From Plasmopara viticola (taxonomy: Eukaryota; Oomycota; Peronosporomycetes; Peronosporales; Peronosporaceae): a stretch of DNA of 64,000 nt. The translations under genes and the position numbers were made by a program. The notes under the pieces were generated by a model. It saw only the letters and a list, made by a program, of their open reading frames with translations, searched no databases and had not been told where the DNA came from. The DNA lies in contig MBPM02000076.1 in the NCBI GenBank assembly GCA_001695595.3, positions 1 through 64,000 of the forward strand, given 5' to 3'. Shown here in pieces: positions 53,962-64,000 of the stretch. How positions within the stretch are numbered: position 1 is the first letter of the stretch; each line of letters starts with the position of its first letter.

Positions 53962-54369
53962 CTTAATGTTTCGGCTTCCATCTTTTGTCTGGGCTTCGAT
54001 TTGCTCTATGCCAGCTCTCTGTATTTTTTGCGTGCAGTGGCATACCGGGGATAGTGGACGGTCGTTCGCCGAAAGATCCTTGCATTTCTTTCGTGTGCGA
54101 ACCCGCCACTGTCAAACTAAAGCACGACAGGACAATAATGCACAAAACAAAAGAGTCCGGGGCACGGATCTCTTTGAACTCCATAACATAAGTGACACGA
54201 ATCGGGGCCCAGCATTCAGTAACTACCCACAACCCATGCAGCGCTCGGCTGTTGATAAAAAAGGCAGTCACAATTACCGTAAACCAACTTTTTTATATAG
54301 TACAGTAAGCGTAAAAGACTATTGGAATCGATCGATAATGCCCAAGAGACGTTAAGATTTTATAAAGTA
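53962..54369. other. Boundary between array and gene island
   Basis: The last traces of the repeat spacer end near 53990. The rest has no match I recognise. Two opposing ORFs here (53930-54355 + and 53963-54271 -) overlap a tRNA fossil or each other and show no family features, so I do not call them. The region should contain the upstream promoter of the gene at 54391. Confidence 0.5.
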
Positions 54370-54385
54370 TCCTCATTGCCGCTGT
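54361..54385 (+). promoter_or_regulatory. TATA-like and oomycete Inr-like element
   Basis: TATAAAG at 54361 is followed by CCTCATTGCCGCTGT at 54371-54385, which resembles the oomycete initiator core (TCATT followed by pyrimidines). If used, transcription would start downstream of the ATG at 54322, supporting the start at 54391. Inferred by eye. Confidence 0.35.
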
Positions 54386-54390
54386 CTGCC

Positions 54391-55683
54391 ATGCGATCCC
54401 TGGTATTGCTACTGCTTTTAAGCTCCACCAATTCTCTTACTAGCGCCGAGAAGAATGTTAGTACCACAGTCGCCGCACGAGAATCTTTGTGGGGCCGCCT
54501 TTATATGCGTGACGGTCTCGCTTCCATTCAGTATTTTCGAGACAACTTTGGTGGGCCCATGACACTACAGGAAGTATCTTTGCACTTCCCCAAACGAAGC
54601 AAAGATCTCTTTGGCTGTCACTTATTACCCGATCCAGAGAGACGTGAGGTCAAAGCCGCTAATCGGTCATCTGTATTAATCGTGGACCGTGGTCAGTGCA
54701 CGTTTGAGCAGAAGGCGCGTCTAGCTGACCAGATGGGTGCTGCTGCACTCGTAATTGTGAGCGATACGGACGACGTCAGGGCTCCAGTAGCAGAGATGGC
54801 GAACGGTGACGAGATTTCCATAGCGTCCGTCATGATCCGACGCAGTGCTGGGGACATGTTGCGCCATGTGGCCAAGCACATGACGATCTTCGGTCGTCTC
54901 ATTCCGATGACGTGCGAGCGTAAGCCGTACACGTGCAAACCTCGTCATGAGGTCGAAAAAGACTATATTGAAGCTTCATCCGCTCGTAGTGGCTTTCTAT
55001 CAATTACAAAGCAAGATGAGGATGACTTCCGTGTGGGTAGCTTCCTTGCAGCGACATATGGCAGTGTTTTGAATACGAAAGTGTCGTTTTCGCTGGCTGT
55101 TGATACGGAAGCATGTTCCGATGTCGGAATAGATGGCACAGGTCAGTTGCAATTTCAGGGAAAAGCGGTACTTGTGGCAGCAGGACAGTCGGAACAGTGT
55201 ACCGCCTTACAAAAAGTCTCGAAGGCCCAGCGTCGTGGTGCCAGTGTCGTAATCCTGATGCAATCGGCTAATGCGACGTTGATGACACCCCCTAGTGTCC
55301 AACAGAGTTGGCATGCATACAATATTACAGTGCCAGTGCTTGCCGTCTCTAATGACGTAGGTGCGAATCTAGCACGTGATAAAGATACCGCGGTCAAGGT
55401 GCGATTTGCAGTCAGTAATGGCGTTGCAGATGCGTACGAGCTGGTAAAGAAGTTTTCGGTGCGTGCAGCGTGGCCAAAGCGCGTGCAACGGTGCAGCCAG
55501 AAGCTTACGACGCTACTTATGCAAGTTCGTGAGCTTGGAGGAGATACGGAAGTAGAGGAAGCGCTCAAGAGTACCTTTGTCACGGTTATCGGCGAACGTG
55601 TGCCCGATCGGGAGAAAAGTGGACATTTTGCTTCTCAGCATATTCAGACTATAGCGGAAATACAGAGTCGTGATGAGCTCTAG
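54391..55683 (+). CDS. Secreted protein with tandem protease-associated (PA) domains
   Basis: 430 residues from the ATG at 54391. The frame stays open upstream to 54322 (453 residues), but the 54391 start gives a clean signal peptide (MRSLVLLLLLSSTNSLTSA) and is preferred. Residues about 85-175 form a classic PA fold, with the motif DRGQCTFEQKARLADQMGA followed by a hydrophobic strand ALVIVSD. A second, weaker PA-like segment follows (GKAVLVAAG, about 250-260; RGASVVILMQSA, about 278-289; VPVLAVSNDVG, about 312-322). PA domains in other families guide substrate or partner binding in proteases and vacuolar sorting receptors. No catalytic protease domain or membrane anchor is visible, so a soluble secreted or endomembrane role is inferred. 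There is no RXLR motif near the N terminus. The gene is intronless and convergent with PRMT5, with 89 bp between stop codons. Confidence 0.85.
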   Translation: MRSLVLLLLLSSTNSLTSAEKNVSTTVAARESLWGRLYMRDGLASIQYFRDNFGGPMTLQEVSLHFPKRSKDLFGCHLLPDPERREVKAANRSSVLIVDRGQCTFEQKARLADQMGAAALVIVSDTDDVRAPVAEMANGDEISIASVMIRRSAGDMLRHVAKHMTIFGRLIPMTCERKPYTCKPRHEVEKDYIEASSARSGFLSITKQDEDDFRVGSFLAATYGSVLNTKVSFSLAVDTEACSDVGIDGTGQLQFQGKAVLVAAGQSEQCTALQKVSKAQRRGASVVILMQSANATLMTPPSVQQSWHAYNITVPVLAVSNDVGANLARDKDTAVKVRFAVSNGVADAYELVKKFSVRAAWPKRVQRCSQKLTTLLMQVRELGGDTEVEEALKSTFVTVIGERVPDREKSGHFASQHIQTIAEIQSRDEL

Positions 55684-55772
55684 CACCAGATAGCAACGCC
55701 TCTAATCACTTAGCTATATTCCCTTCCTAGTTTTAAAAGCCAAAGCACGTACGGATCAAAATCCCGATCTTC

Positions 55773-57912
55773 CTACAGTCCAATCCAGTGGGACCGACCG
55801 TTAGGATTGTGAATAGGCACATGGCACTTGCCGTCACCTGTCGACGCTCCCCATTCATACCAAACACGGTTACTCGACTCTAGTCGCCAGAAATTCACAA
55901 CAATGTCTTCACCCTTTTGCAAGCGCTGTGGATGACGCAAGGGAAAGTAAATGGGAAACCAACTAAACATCCCATCCGAGTGCGTATCCGGTTCAATACT
56001 CAACGTCACATCTTCAAACAGCACCGCGTCAAAGTAGCCCGCCAATCCATGCACGACAGCACTTTCGGCCGCAGTAAACCGAAGTTCTGCCTGTCGTTTA
56101 TTGTCAATTCGTGCATGAAAGTTAGGATGAGTAAAGCGAAAGCACTTTTGTGTCGGAGCGAGTGCGTAAAAGTTGTGAAGGCGCACGACATAAGGCGTTT
56201 CAAAGCTCTTGAGCGTGTCTTGCCCCTTGACTTCGTTCCATAGTTTTGAAGACATGATTGGTGACACGAACGACGTGTACTCGCATGGAATACTGATCCC
56301 ATTTTCTATATAATTGCAATCAACACACTCATTAGTCTCCACCTACTCGCTCAAATACACTAAGAACGCACCATGTAAAAACTCTTGGGCGCCATCTAGA
56401 CACTCGGGCGACAGCTCATTGTCTCCAAATGAGCCCAAGAGCTCACTCACCATAATGTCTGCACGTTCGGCCGTGCGCCACTTTCGCATGTCGGTTGCAA
56501 TGATCGTAACGTTGTCCCATTTTTCCACGATTTTCAAATTTCGCAGCGTAATGACGGCATTGGGATTCTTTTCGACTGCAAACATGCGCGTCTTTCGGTT
56601 GGCAATGGAAGCAGCACGAAGGGCCGAGCGTACAAGAGGGCCACGACCAGCACCAACGACCATCACGACCGACTCTTTTTCTTCCGGAGTCTGTGCTAAC
56701 GCCAGAGTTATTGCTTTTTCATATTGATTGTACTTGAAGGCGTCCTGCTCAAACGTCTCGTACGTCTGGGACTCAAGGTTGTCCATCAAAGGTTGCAACG
56801 GAGCTTGAAGATAGTCGAGATACGGGGCTTCAAACTGTGCCTTTTGGTCTTGATTTGGACGTTTGCTGTAGAGAAAGTGAAGATATTGCACGTACGGCAA
56901 AAACTTGCCACGGTGGCGGGGACGTCCACTGAGGTAAAAGTGAACATTGTGCTGGAAAAGCTGTGCCATGAGCTTCTGGTGTCGTTGCGACAGTGTCGGA
57001 AATCCTTTGCGATTTGTTAAAAAGATATCTGTCGGGAGAATCGCTGCCTGCATTTACATTATTAAGTACCTTTTTTTCAAAGTTCAACGTCAATCACGCA
57101 CCTTCACGGATTCGCCTAGCCAGCGTTGAATCTCCTCTGCGGTCGGTAGATCAGCTGTAATTTCCAATGCCACGTGCAATTTCGAGTGGTATTCGCAACG
57201 AGCACGCAAGGCATCCCACGTAACCCAGGGGTCCGTCTCTGCCTCGTTCTCCTCTTCTTCTGTCTCCATGGCAGCCCCACAAAGTCCTGCTTTGGGATCA
57301 AATTCCATCGGTGCTTTGATATTTATCACCTGCCTCGCTGTCAGTGGCAGACGCACCCAGAACTGCAGATATTGCGCCTGTATTAACGACTGGTTGAGTA
57401 CACGCGCGTAATTGGCAGAGTTGTATGTGCGGCGTGGCGTCGGCAACATTACGGCTCGTACGGACAAATGCGATGCCCACGCGATTTCTTGCTTGAACAC
57501 CTTTTCTGCACTCAGTCGTACGCTCAGTGTCGCAGCATCCAGGTCTATCCATTTCGAGACATTGCCAACGACTGACGTAGTCCATCCACGCGAGTCCAAG
57601 ACTAAGTCTGAACGTGTTTGTGGTCCGGTCCGCGACTTCAAAAGCTCGTGATCATCACGCTTAAAGCTAATCATTGCAATAAACATTAAATTACAAGCAC
57701 CTTTTCATGCTACAAGAACGTACCGAGGGTGAAATAGAGGTGCTACGATGCCATTCATTTTGTCCTCGTAGACCTACAGAAAGCAACAGGACCATTCATT
57801 ACTATATAATAAGTGCTTTTTAAAAGCTTATGCAATCCTGTGGCACCTTGTCGAGCGTCGCGGGTAAATCATGGACAAAGGACGTCTCGATACCCACGAA
57901 GACGCGACTCAT
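55773..57912 (-). CDS. PRMT5: Protein arginine N-methyltransferase 5, five exons
   Basis: Type II arginine methyltransferase that makes symmetric dimethylarginine on histones and Sm proteins using S-adenosylmethionine. Proposed exons on the minus strand: 57912-57847, 57773-57724, 57666-57102, 57047-56372 and 56305-55773, giving 629 residues (human is 637). The introns are 73, 57, 54 and 66 nt, all GT-AG. Joined frames restore family-conserved stretches over each junction, for example LFHPR|FKR, GESVK|AAILPT and FLHENGISIP. Seen in order: N-terminal TIM-barrel domain with GPQTRSDLVL; LQAPLQPLMDNLES; the SAM-binding loop GAGRGPLV; the double-E active-site region SELLGSFGDNELSPE; and the C-terminal beta-barrel with YVVRLHNF, MFSWFP and a final NGRSHWIGL. 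The usual active-site Phe region appears as YETFEQD. The start ATG at 57912 opens MSRVFVGIETSF, which aligns with plant-type PRMT5 N termini. The first two tiny exons are inferred from splice sites and homology. The rest is firm. Confidence 0.93.
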
Positions 57913-58010
57913 GTTGATAGGCAAAAGTTAAGCGGCTGGTGTTGGTCTTTTTGGTGTACACTACGTAATCCAAACGACAATAGTATTACTATTTAATCCT
58001 TTTTTCCGAC
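57913..58010. promoter_or_regulatory. 98-bp divergent intergenic promoter
   Basis: Lies between the start codons of PRMT5 (-) and the Cys-rich membrane protein (+). It is AT-rich near the + gene (ATAGTATTACTATTTAATCC). Both genes must start here, so a shared promoter is inferred. No clear oomycete initiator was found on either strand. Confidence 0.6.
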
Positions 58011-58850
58011 ATGCAGCAGCACTACTGGTGGATCGCGGTAGTGGTAGTGCTCTCGTCAGTGTGCGCAGAGGAGAATCCTCCTCCGCTTGCTTTTACAGGA
58101 GATATAGACCATGTCAAGCTTGAATCGGGTGACACTCGCAAATTTGAGGAAATTGTAGAGAACGCGACGCTCTCCGCCGCGTTCTCGGGCTGTGGCCTAT
58201 GTCAGCAAACTGGTCAATGTGACCACGCGTTTCGTGGCCAACCAGGTCAATTTTGCCTTGGCATGGCTTCCGGTGCGCCGTGCTGCTGTCCACTAGATGC
58301 ACAGTGTGCCGCCAACCCGTACGAGTGCCGTTGTCGCCGTGTCGTGCGCTCTTACTACAATGACGGCAACGACTACCACCCGAGGTCGCATTCGGGTGGC
58401 GTGTCGGGTACATTTATCTATTTTGCACTGCTACTACTGTGTTGCGTATGCTGTTGCTATTTACCGATGCGTTGCGCGCGCCAAGGAGGAGAGGAACAAG
58501 TTGCGTACGCGCAGCCTGTTGCCACTGGCCAATACGGAACATACCAGGGTCAGCAGCAGCCATCTTATGCCTATGCGCCGGCACCTGCCGTGTATGACTC
58601 AGCTCCATACCGTGAGGGTGGCGGGAACTCTACGATGGCGGCGGGTGCACTTGGTGCGCTGGGAGGATTGGGCGTCGGCGCTGCTTTGGGCTCTACGTTT
58701 GGTGGCCACAACAACGGCAACAATGGTTACAGTGGGGATACGGGAGGCGTTTCTGAAAACACGTATACTTTTAGTGGAGATACTGGTGGCGGCGGTTACG
58801 GAAATGATTTTGATGGAGCCGACGGCACGTTTGCTGGCGACTCGTGCTAA
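58011..58850 (+). CDS. Cys-rich single-pass membrane protein with Gly/Asn-rich tail
   Basis: 279 residues, no family recognised. A signal peptide (residues 1-19, likely cut after VCA) is followed by an acidic linker with an N-glycosylation site (NAT, 51-53). A Cys-rich module at 61-108 has 12 Cys, including GCGLCQQTGQC and PCCCP. A transmembrane helix lies at about 132-152 and carries a CCVCCC cluster with another Cys at 155, positions suited to palmitoylation. The tail is low complexity: Tyr/Gln/Pro/Ala-rich at 165-200, an Ala/Gly helix-like stretch at 209-228 and Gly/Asn/Asp-rich repeats to the end, including two copies of SGDTGG (241-246 and 255-260). A surface or endomembrane location is inferred. 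The start gives an immediate signal peptide and the reading frame has no break. Confidence 0.85.
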   Translation: MQQHYWWIAVVVVLSSVCAEENPPPLAFTGDIDHVKLESGDTRKFEEIVENATLSAAFSGCGLCQQTGQCDHAFRGQPGQFCLGMASGAPCCCPLDAQCAANPYECRCRRVVRSYYNDGNDYHPRSHSGGVSGTFIYFALLLLCCVCCCYLPMRCARQGGEEQVAYAQPVATGQYGTYQGQQQPSYAYAPAPAVYDSAPYREGGGNSTMAAGALGALGGLGVGAALGSTFGGHNNGNNGYSGDTGGVSENTYTFSGDTGGGGYGNDFDGADGTFAGDSC

Positions 58851-59589
58851 AGGTTTGCAGCTGTAATTCCAACGTGGTGAGCAGTGACTTGACACCATAA
58901 TGTGGAAGTGATATTATAAATCACACTTATTAATGAATACTTTGTTCAGACTCGATAGTTGCAATATTAACTCAACGGGCTACAACGATGATATGTTGCT
59001 TACATTTGTGTCGTAATAAGCTCAAATTTATGAAGAGCTTTGTCGTCGCTGAGCAGGATAAATTACGCGATAGACAAAAAGTAAAAAAGAAGTTTCCACT
59101 GCCGTAAAACGGCCTCATCAAAGGCCTTCATGACTCGATATTGACAACAGTAGATTAAAGAAAAAAATACTAGACCAATTAAATTTTGAGAACGTAGTGG
59201 AAGGCTAACATCTGTAGTCGTCAAAGAAGCGTCGTCCAAATTTTCTCGCTTTTTGCTTTTTGATGACCGGCACGACTAGATTGATGATTATTTTGACCTC
59301 GCCAAGTGGTCACGTCTGCGTACGTCTCCTTCAAAAAAAAAAGAGTCCTTTGTATCAATCATTTGAATATAACAAGATTGAGCTACTAATTAATTAGTTA
59401 CAATAATATATCAAAACTTTACATTGGTCATCCAAAATACATTTACTCGCGAAGACATCTCCCTGTTTTTACATAAATATACACGGCTGAGCTTGCCCTC
59501 ATCTTCACTTTTCATAAGCATGTCCAGCGCCACATCCTGCGTATGCTAGGGTCACATAGCACGAGGGGGGATGACAGGAATTTATACGT
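58851..59589. other. Intergenic DNA, no gene seen
   Basis: AT-rich with short homopolymer runs. No ORF, tRNA or repeat that I can support. Confidence 0.5.
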
Positions 59590-60694
59590 TCTTATAATAA
59601 ACGACTGTGCGTCATCTCGATTCTCAAAGATCAATTAGGACGGTTGGTGTCATGAGTGCAGCAGTCGTGGATATCGTTGCGTCTGAAAATCGTGCAGCGG
59701 CTTATGGAATTCTTTATGCTAGTCAATCCGTCGGTTATTATGTATCTGCATTCATCGCACCATTTTTCTCTCAAGTGGCAACTTTTGCCTATCACCTGAT
59801 GTAAAAGCCATATCTTAACCGCTTTGTTACATTCTTTGAAGTAGAATTACTTGTTGCAAATTGCTGGTGGCCTTTTCTTGTGAAAAGTGTTGTGAGCTCT
59901 GGTGATCCTGAAGGAATCTTTTCTAAGCAAATCAAAACGAATAAGATGCAGTGAATTTTAGAGAACCCCATCAGCTTATCTTTCGAAGCAAAATGTTTCA
60001 GCTACTCACATACTTAATAGCGCTTACGAGGTTTGTCATGAGCGGAATCATTCAGGTCCAATTTTGTATCTGAATGTATGTTGGGTCGAATGCTGTCTTA
60101 CTTTTTATAGAGCTGGTATACTATTTCCTTACGTTGCAACAATTTTTTCAGGCTATTGTGGGTCTTTACGTTGAAGATTTTGTGGATCTAACGCTTCTCA
60201 AAAGCCTGTTATATTTGTGATTGCAAGGTCAAATGCTTGAGCCATAATAAGCTGTATTAGAGATTGGGCGTGATAATCATTGCACTGATCGTCAGCTTTG
60301 TCAAGACCATTGCTTTTGTTGAACTTCGCGTTACCCCATTTAGTGGGTCGTCAACTCACCAAGTGTTTTAGTGATTTATCATTTCCAGCGATTTTAGCCC
60401 TTAAGTGTATTGATGTGTTCTGAAAGATAAACAGCGTGGGCTGTGTTTCTAAACATGCGTCTTTCACGTGACTTTAACAACGGACAGCAAATGCAAGGAC
60501 GTCTGCAATGCGCAATTTACGGTATACGATCGGTGCTTGAAGCACCTAGCCCCATCGTCTTTTCGTCACATTATACTGCTATGACTCGACAATTTCTTTG
60601 GTCTCAACCGCTTCCATTTGCAGTCGCCGCGCTCATCTACTTGGCCGGCATTGTTGCTGCTCTATCACTGCCAATCGACACGTTCCCTTCATAA
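59590..60694 (+). pseudogene. Decayed major facilitator superfamily transporter
   Basis: Family-like segments survive in different frames between stops. 59607-59804 encodes VVDIVASENRAAAYGILYAS followed by QSVGYYVSAFIAPFF, as in helix 4-5 loops of MFS proteins of the MFSD14/HIAT1 or tetracycline-resistance type. Near 60330-60415 are remnants such as LSFPAILALKC. 60443-60694 encodes GRLQCAIYGIRSVLEAPSP and a terminal transmembrane segment (PFAVAALIYLAGIVAALSLP). The parts are in the expected order and about the expected distance apart, but several frameshifts and stops lie between them. No intact start was found. The exact subfamily is uncertain. Confidence 0.75.
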
Positions 60695-62640
60695 AAAAGA
60701 AGTTTTCCACCTTGATTACCGCTACCGTCGCTAACACGCGGTGAATTATCGTCTACGTCCGCTGCCTATCTGTAATAGATCAATACGACATCGAGCCAGA
60801 AGAACATCACGACAATTTTCTTGAGTATGCGAGCGGCGCAGTCCTTAATGACGACCAAATTACTGTCTGAAGCATTGATGTAAGAAACTATACAACAACA
60901 GAGTAAGAAACAAATTGACATGAGGACGAAGCAATAAGGTCTCAATACTTCGAGGTACTTACTAGATTTCACTTAGCTTATAATCTTACTTGGCGATAGG
61001 TTCTACGGTGTCCATGGCTGATGTTGACGCGGAAGAACACGGCAAGGATGCGTGAAAAGTCGCGTTTCCGAGCGTGTAGTTTGTGGCTTAAGATGCAGGG
61101 TAACATCTGAGAATTGAATGCGACCGAGAATTAACCGTTCGGCCAATCAGAAGCCATGGAAGCCAATTGATTTGACTTGTATTTGGAGAGGTGCTGGCCA
61201 TATGCCAAAAATATCAAAATTTCTACACATGTGGTCCTTGTTCCAGTTTGCAATGAAGACTGTACGATATTTATTTCCAATATGGTAGATTTACAAACAA
61301 TGTCCAATGGCATCATTCGTTTTCAGCTCTTTTTATTCGGAAGCGAGCTATTGAAAACCAAATTCAATTCTAGCTAACGGCCCGTTACATTCCCCACATC
61401 ACGGCTTGGATTACACAAAATTAACATTCCCATCACCCATAATCGTTGAATTGTTATCGATTTGGGCAACGAAGAAGGGTTGCCAGTCGACCAAATAACT
61501 TACGGTGACCGACTCAAGTCCCGAACAATCTTGAAGGGCCCTTGCACCAAGCTTAACCTATGCCTAAGGCTGCTCCTATGCCAAGAGAGGCGATACAAAG
61601 TAAACCGCGTGCTTAAGCAAAGCAGGCTGGAAGAGATCTTAGCACTTTTGAACGGAATCGCGTTTCTACCGCCCGGTCGTCCACAGACACTTTGCGATTA
61701 GGCGATGAAATGGATAAAAAGCACCGGACCACCATTCGCCTGACAATCCGTTTGATAAGGCTGTAAAAACGACTCAGGTTAACGACAGTGTTTCACGGTG
61801 TAGTTGTGGTCGCAACGGACACGAACGGATGCTGAAAGATTTAAAATGTCGGAAAACAGATCGCTTGAACAAGAGTTACTGGATACAAATTCGTGCATGC
61901 AGTTAAGAATGCCGATCAAATAGATGGGGAAAAAATGCTTGCGACTATTGAAATCTGCCAGACGATTCTAAAGACTATTGCAACAAGCTTAACTTGCAAG
62001 TTCTTGGTGCGCTATTATCCTTCGCGGCTAACAAAGCCTTAAAAACTATGTATGAAGCTGTCGTCACCGGCAAATTGGCCGGCAGCGGCAGCAATACTAG
62101 ACCTTGAACCTTTTCAGAAATGCTGATATCCACAATTTATGGCTGCAGAGTATCAATTTAAGAAATTTAAAGCTTATGCGTCCCGACTTCCCATAAGCAC
62201 TAGGAATCTTCAGACGCGATAAGTTGGGAAGCATCTAATATATAGGAGAATCCAGGTGAAGTACAGAAGAATATTCGTCTTTAGGATAATAGCCCCGTGA
62301 GCAAAAGTGAGGAGAAGGATACTCTCATCGACACGAAGCCACGAGACAGCACAACTTAACCTATTTGACCAACATCCGACTCGATGGGTTGCTGGATGAC
62401 GCAAAGCTTGCACAAATTATAGCCCAGAAATATCATTTGCTATTAACACCAAGCCATTCAGAAATGACGCAGCTTTTTTTTACAACAATTCCTGAAAGTA
62501 TTGCGTCGGGACAAGGAAATTTAAGCCGTCATCGTCATAAACCAGCATGATATCAATATGGCCGAGAGCTTCAAGAATTATGGATAGCTCTTTTGACAAC
62601 TCGGCGTAAGACACGCAGCGTTAGAGTATACGGACATTGT
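60695..62640. other. Non-coding or unrecognised decayed DNA
   Basis: Contains only short unrelated ORFs (for example 61462-61701, 79 codons, and 62365-62550, 61 codons) without recognisable motifs. The right part could be the eroded gag and protease region of the Ty3/gypsy element that follows, but nothing readable confirms this. Confidence 0.4.
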
Positions 62641-64000
62641 CTTACGCATATCCAGTGCGGAAATCAATGGAGCGCAAATTTTGCTTAAGCCTGGATCAAG
62701 CCTGTATCGGTCAAGCACTGAATTGAGTCTTATACAGTTTACGTCTACTTTAAAATGAACCGAATAGACGATTGACCAAGTACGCCTGCCTGTTTAGCTT
62801 CAAGCTTCTGCGTCGAGAAGTCTGTAGAATGGTGCATTGTGAACGACTATCGTCCGCCAAATCTGGCTACAATTGTTTTGATATTACCGGTGCCACTTAA
62901 GAATGGCCCAGCTGACTCCAAAACCGAAACAAAGCAGACGAATATTTCATCGGCCGCTTTATCGAATATTCATGGTTTATTAAGTGTCAAGTCACTCCCA
63001 TAGGTCTGAGCACACCCATATACCTTTTCTTTGCGAGCCTTGGCCAAAAGTTACAAATCAAACTTAGATTGTGTCAGCAAGTTTCATTCAATTCAAATAT
63101 ATTTGGTTAGTTGGAGACTGCTCTCCTTCGTGATGTTCCAGCTCAAAAGGATGTGGTGAGAGCCTTTTTTGACGACGTCTGCATGTCAGATATCGCAGAC
63201 TGCATCTCGAGGTTAGACCGTGTGCTCAAGCGGTGTAAAGAATAGCAAGTAAGCGTCAGCTCTGTGTCGATAAAAGTTTTGCCAGGAAGGGTTTTTGGAC
63301 AATTAGCTTATCGCAAAATGGCTTGCTTTTAAGAAAATGCTTCTTAGGCACTATAGCCTGTGTCTGAAGGTAATGCGAAGACTTTGCGGAACGAGCAATC
63401 TAAGCAGTTTTTAAGGTTACGTCGTCGAGAAGCGATCGAGCGCTCAGTTGATTTCGATCACTCTTAGCCTTCCAAACTTAACAAAAATTTGATATCGGAA
63501 TGGACGCTATGAACTTCTCAAAAGGTTTGAGAGGTAAAACATTCTGTTGCATTCGCCGGTCGAGCGATAAATTTAGCCGAGCTGAGCTACCCTTTTCAAG
63601 AGCAACAGCTACTTGCAAATATGCATGCACTAGAAATGTATCTTGTGTTTCATCTTTATTGACTATATACGGTCGAAGCAGATCACAAGAGTATTGAAAT
63701 GATCTTGATGCAAACAACTACAAAACGCAGAGTACTTCGATGGTGTAATGGGCTTCCTGAAGTTCATAGCGGATTCTCGGTAAATATTGCGCCGTGGCTA
63801 TTGCATTGTCTCGCAATACGGGACTCAAGCGTAAAGCTGCTCGAGCTAGCTTGTAAGAGCTACTAGATTCGGCTAAGCTCGCGGCGACAATCATGATGAG
63901 CAAGGTCATAAAGGTTCAAACTACGGAGACAATGTACGCGTAAAGTAAGGACCTACAGTTCGAGAAGCTGAGCTAAGAGGAGAATGTGCCAAAGTATTCA
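62641..64000 (+). mobile_element. Decayed Ty3/gypsy retrotransposon, reverse transcriptase and RNase H
   Basis: Conceptual reading on the + strand, with frameshifts and stops, gives family segments in order. A pre-RT stretch (GAQILLKPGSSLYRSS, about 62665) comes first. The RT N-terminal part SFCVEKSVEWCIVNDYRPPN lies near 62800-62870, where Ty3 elements have a KK..WR...DYR-type motif, followed by ATIVLILPVPLK. The catalytic region is FFDDVCMSD near 63160, matching the YFDD/YLDD box with Phe for Tyr. An RNase H part (VAFAGRAINLAELSYPFQEQ with LLANMHALEMY, then VEADHKSIEMIL) spans about 63545-63710, with one in-frame stop inside. Integrase would lie beyond the window. No LTRs were identified. 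It is certainly non-functional. Confidence 0.85.

Noticed and set aside
53930..54355. 141-codon + strand ORF and opposing 102-codon ORF
   Set aside because: They overlap the outermost tRNA fossil and each other, lack recognisable domains, and the real gene starts at 54391.
54322..54390. Longer start (453 residues) for the PA protein
   Set aside because: The 23 extra residues are not signal-like and would bury a good signal peptide; an initiator-like element lies after that ATG.
58297..58866. 189-codon ORF overlapping the Cys-rich membrane protein
   Set aside because: Frame shadow rich in Thr, Val, Ala and Arg created by GC-rich codons of the real gene.
61462..61701. 79-codon ORF as a gag gene
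   Set aside because: No zinc knuckle or capsid motif; too short and isolated to support.

Overview
The window looks like nuclear DNA of an oomycete, probably a Peronosporales-type species. Evidence: eukaryotic intron-containing tRNA-Tyr genes, a tRNA-derived SINE, very short spliceosomal introns (54-73 nt), densely packed genes, and a decayed Ty3/gypsy element whose readable motifs resemble oomycete families. The species cannot be named from the sequence alone.

Layout. (1) 1-53255: one huge head-to-tail array of a roughly 380-bp unit, all in + orientation and already running at base 1, so it extends to the left of the window. Each unit holds one tRNA-Tyr(GUA) gene (103 bp with a 30-bp intron) and a 275-280-bp spacer. 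I located 122 array units before strong decay begins at about 53.15 kb, and three progressively degenerate tRNA fossils (53163, 53534, 53869) at the edge. Twenty-five units carry the same 250-260-bp tRNA-derived SINE on the minus strand. It is inserted after base 18 of the tRNA gene with a 20-bp target-site duplication, which rebuilds a complete tRNA-Tyr gene on its right side. Subfamilies carry anticodon changes (GUA to GAA in 14 copies, to GUG in 2), D-stem breaks, T-loop deletions and shortened variable loops. These are arranged in higher-order blocks of 3-8 units. (2) 53255-54390: decayed array edge and promoter region. (3) 54391-58850: a compact gene island with a secreted protein containing protease-associated (PA) domains (+), PRMT5 (-, five exons, whose small first two exons I reconstructed by splice-site and family alignment), and a Cys-rich single-pass membrane protein (+). 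The last two are divergent from a 98-bp shared promoter. (4) 58851-64000: gene-poor DNA with a broken MFS transporter pseudogene (about 59590-60694) and a broken Ty3/gypsy retrotransposon (reverse transcriptase about 62650-63300, RNase H about 63530-63780) running towards the right end.

How it works together. The array is a Pol III locus: the genes carry internal A and B boxes, a CAA triplet immediately upstream, and no T run of four or more close behind the tRNA, so long 3' trailers are expected. Its evolution reads as repeated unequal exchange. A single SINE insertion was amplified with its host unit, mutant tRNA lineages were amplified with it, and the units nearest unique DNA escaped homogenisation and decayed. 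Protein ORFs that appear inside the array are artefacts of the repeat.
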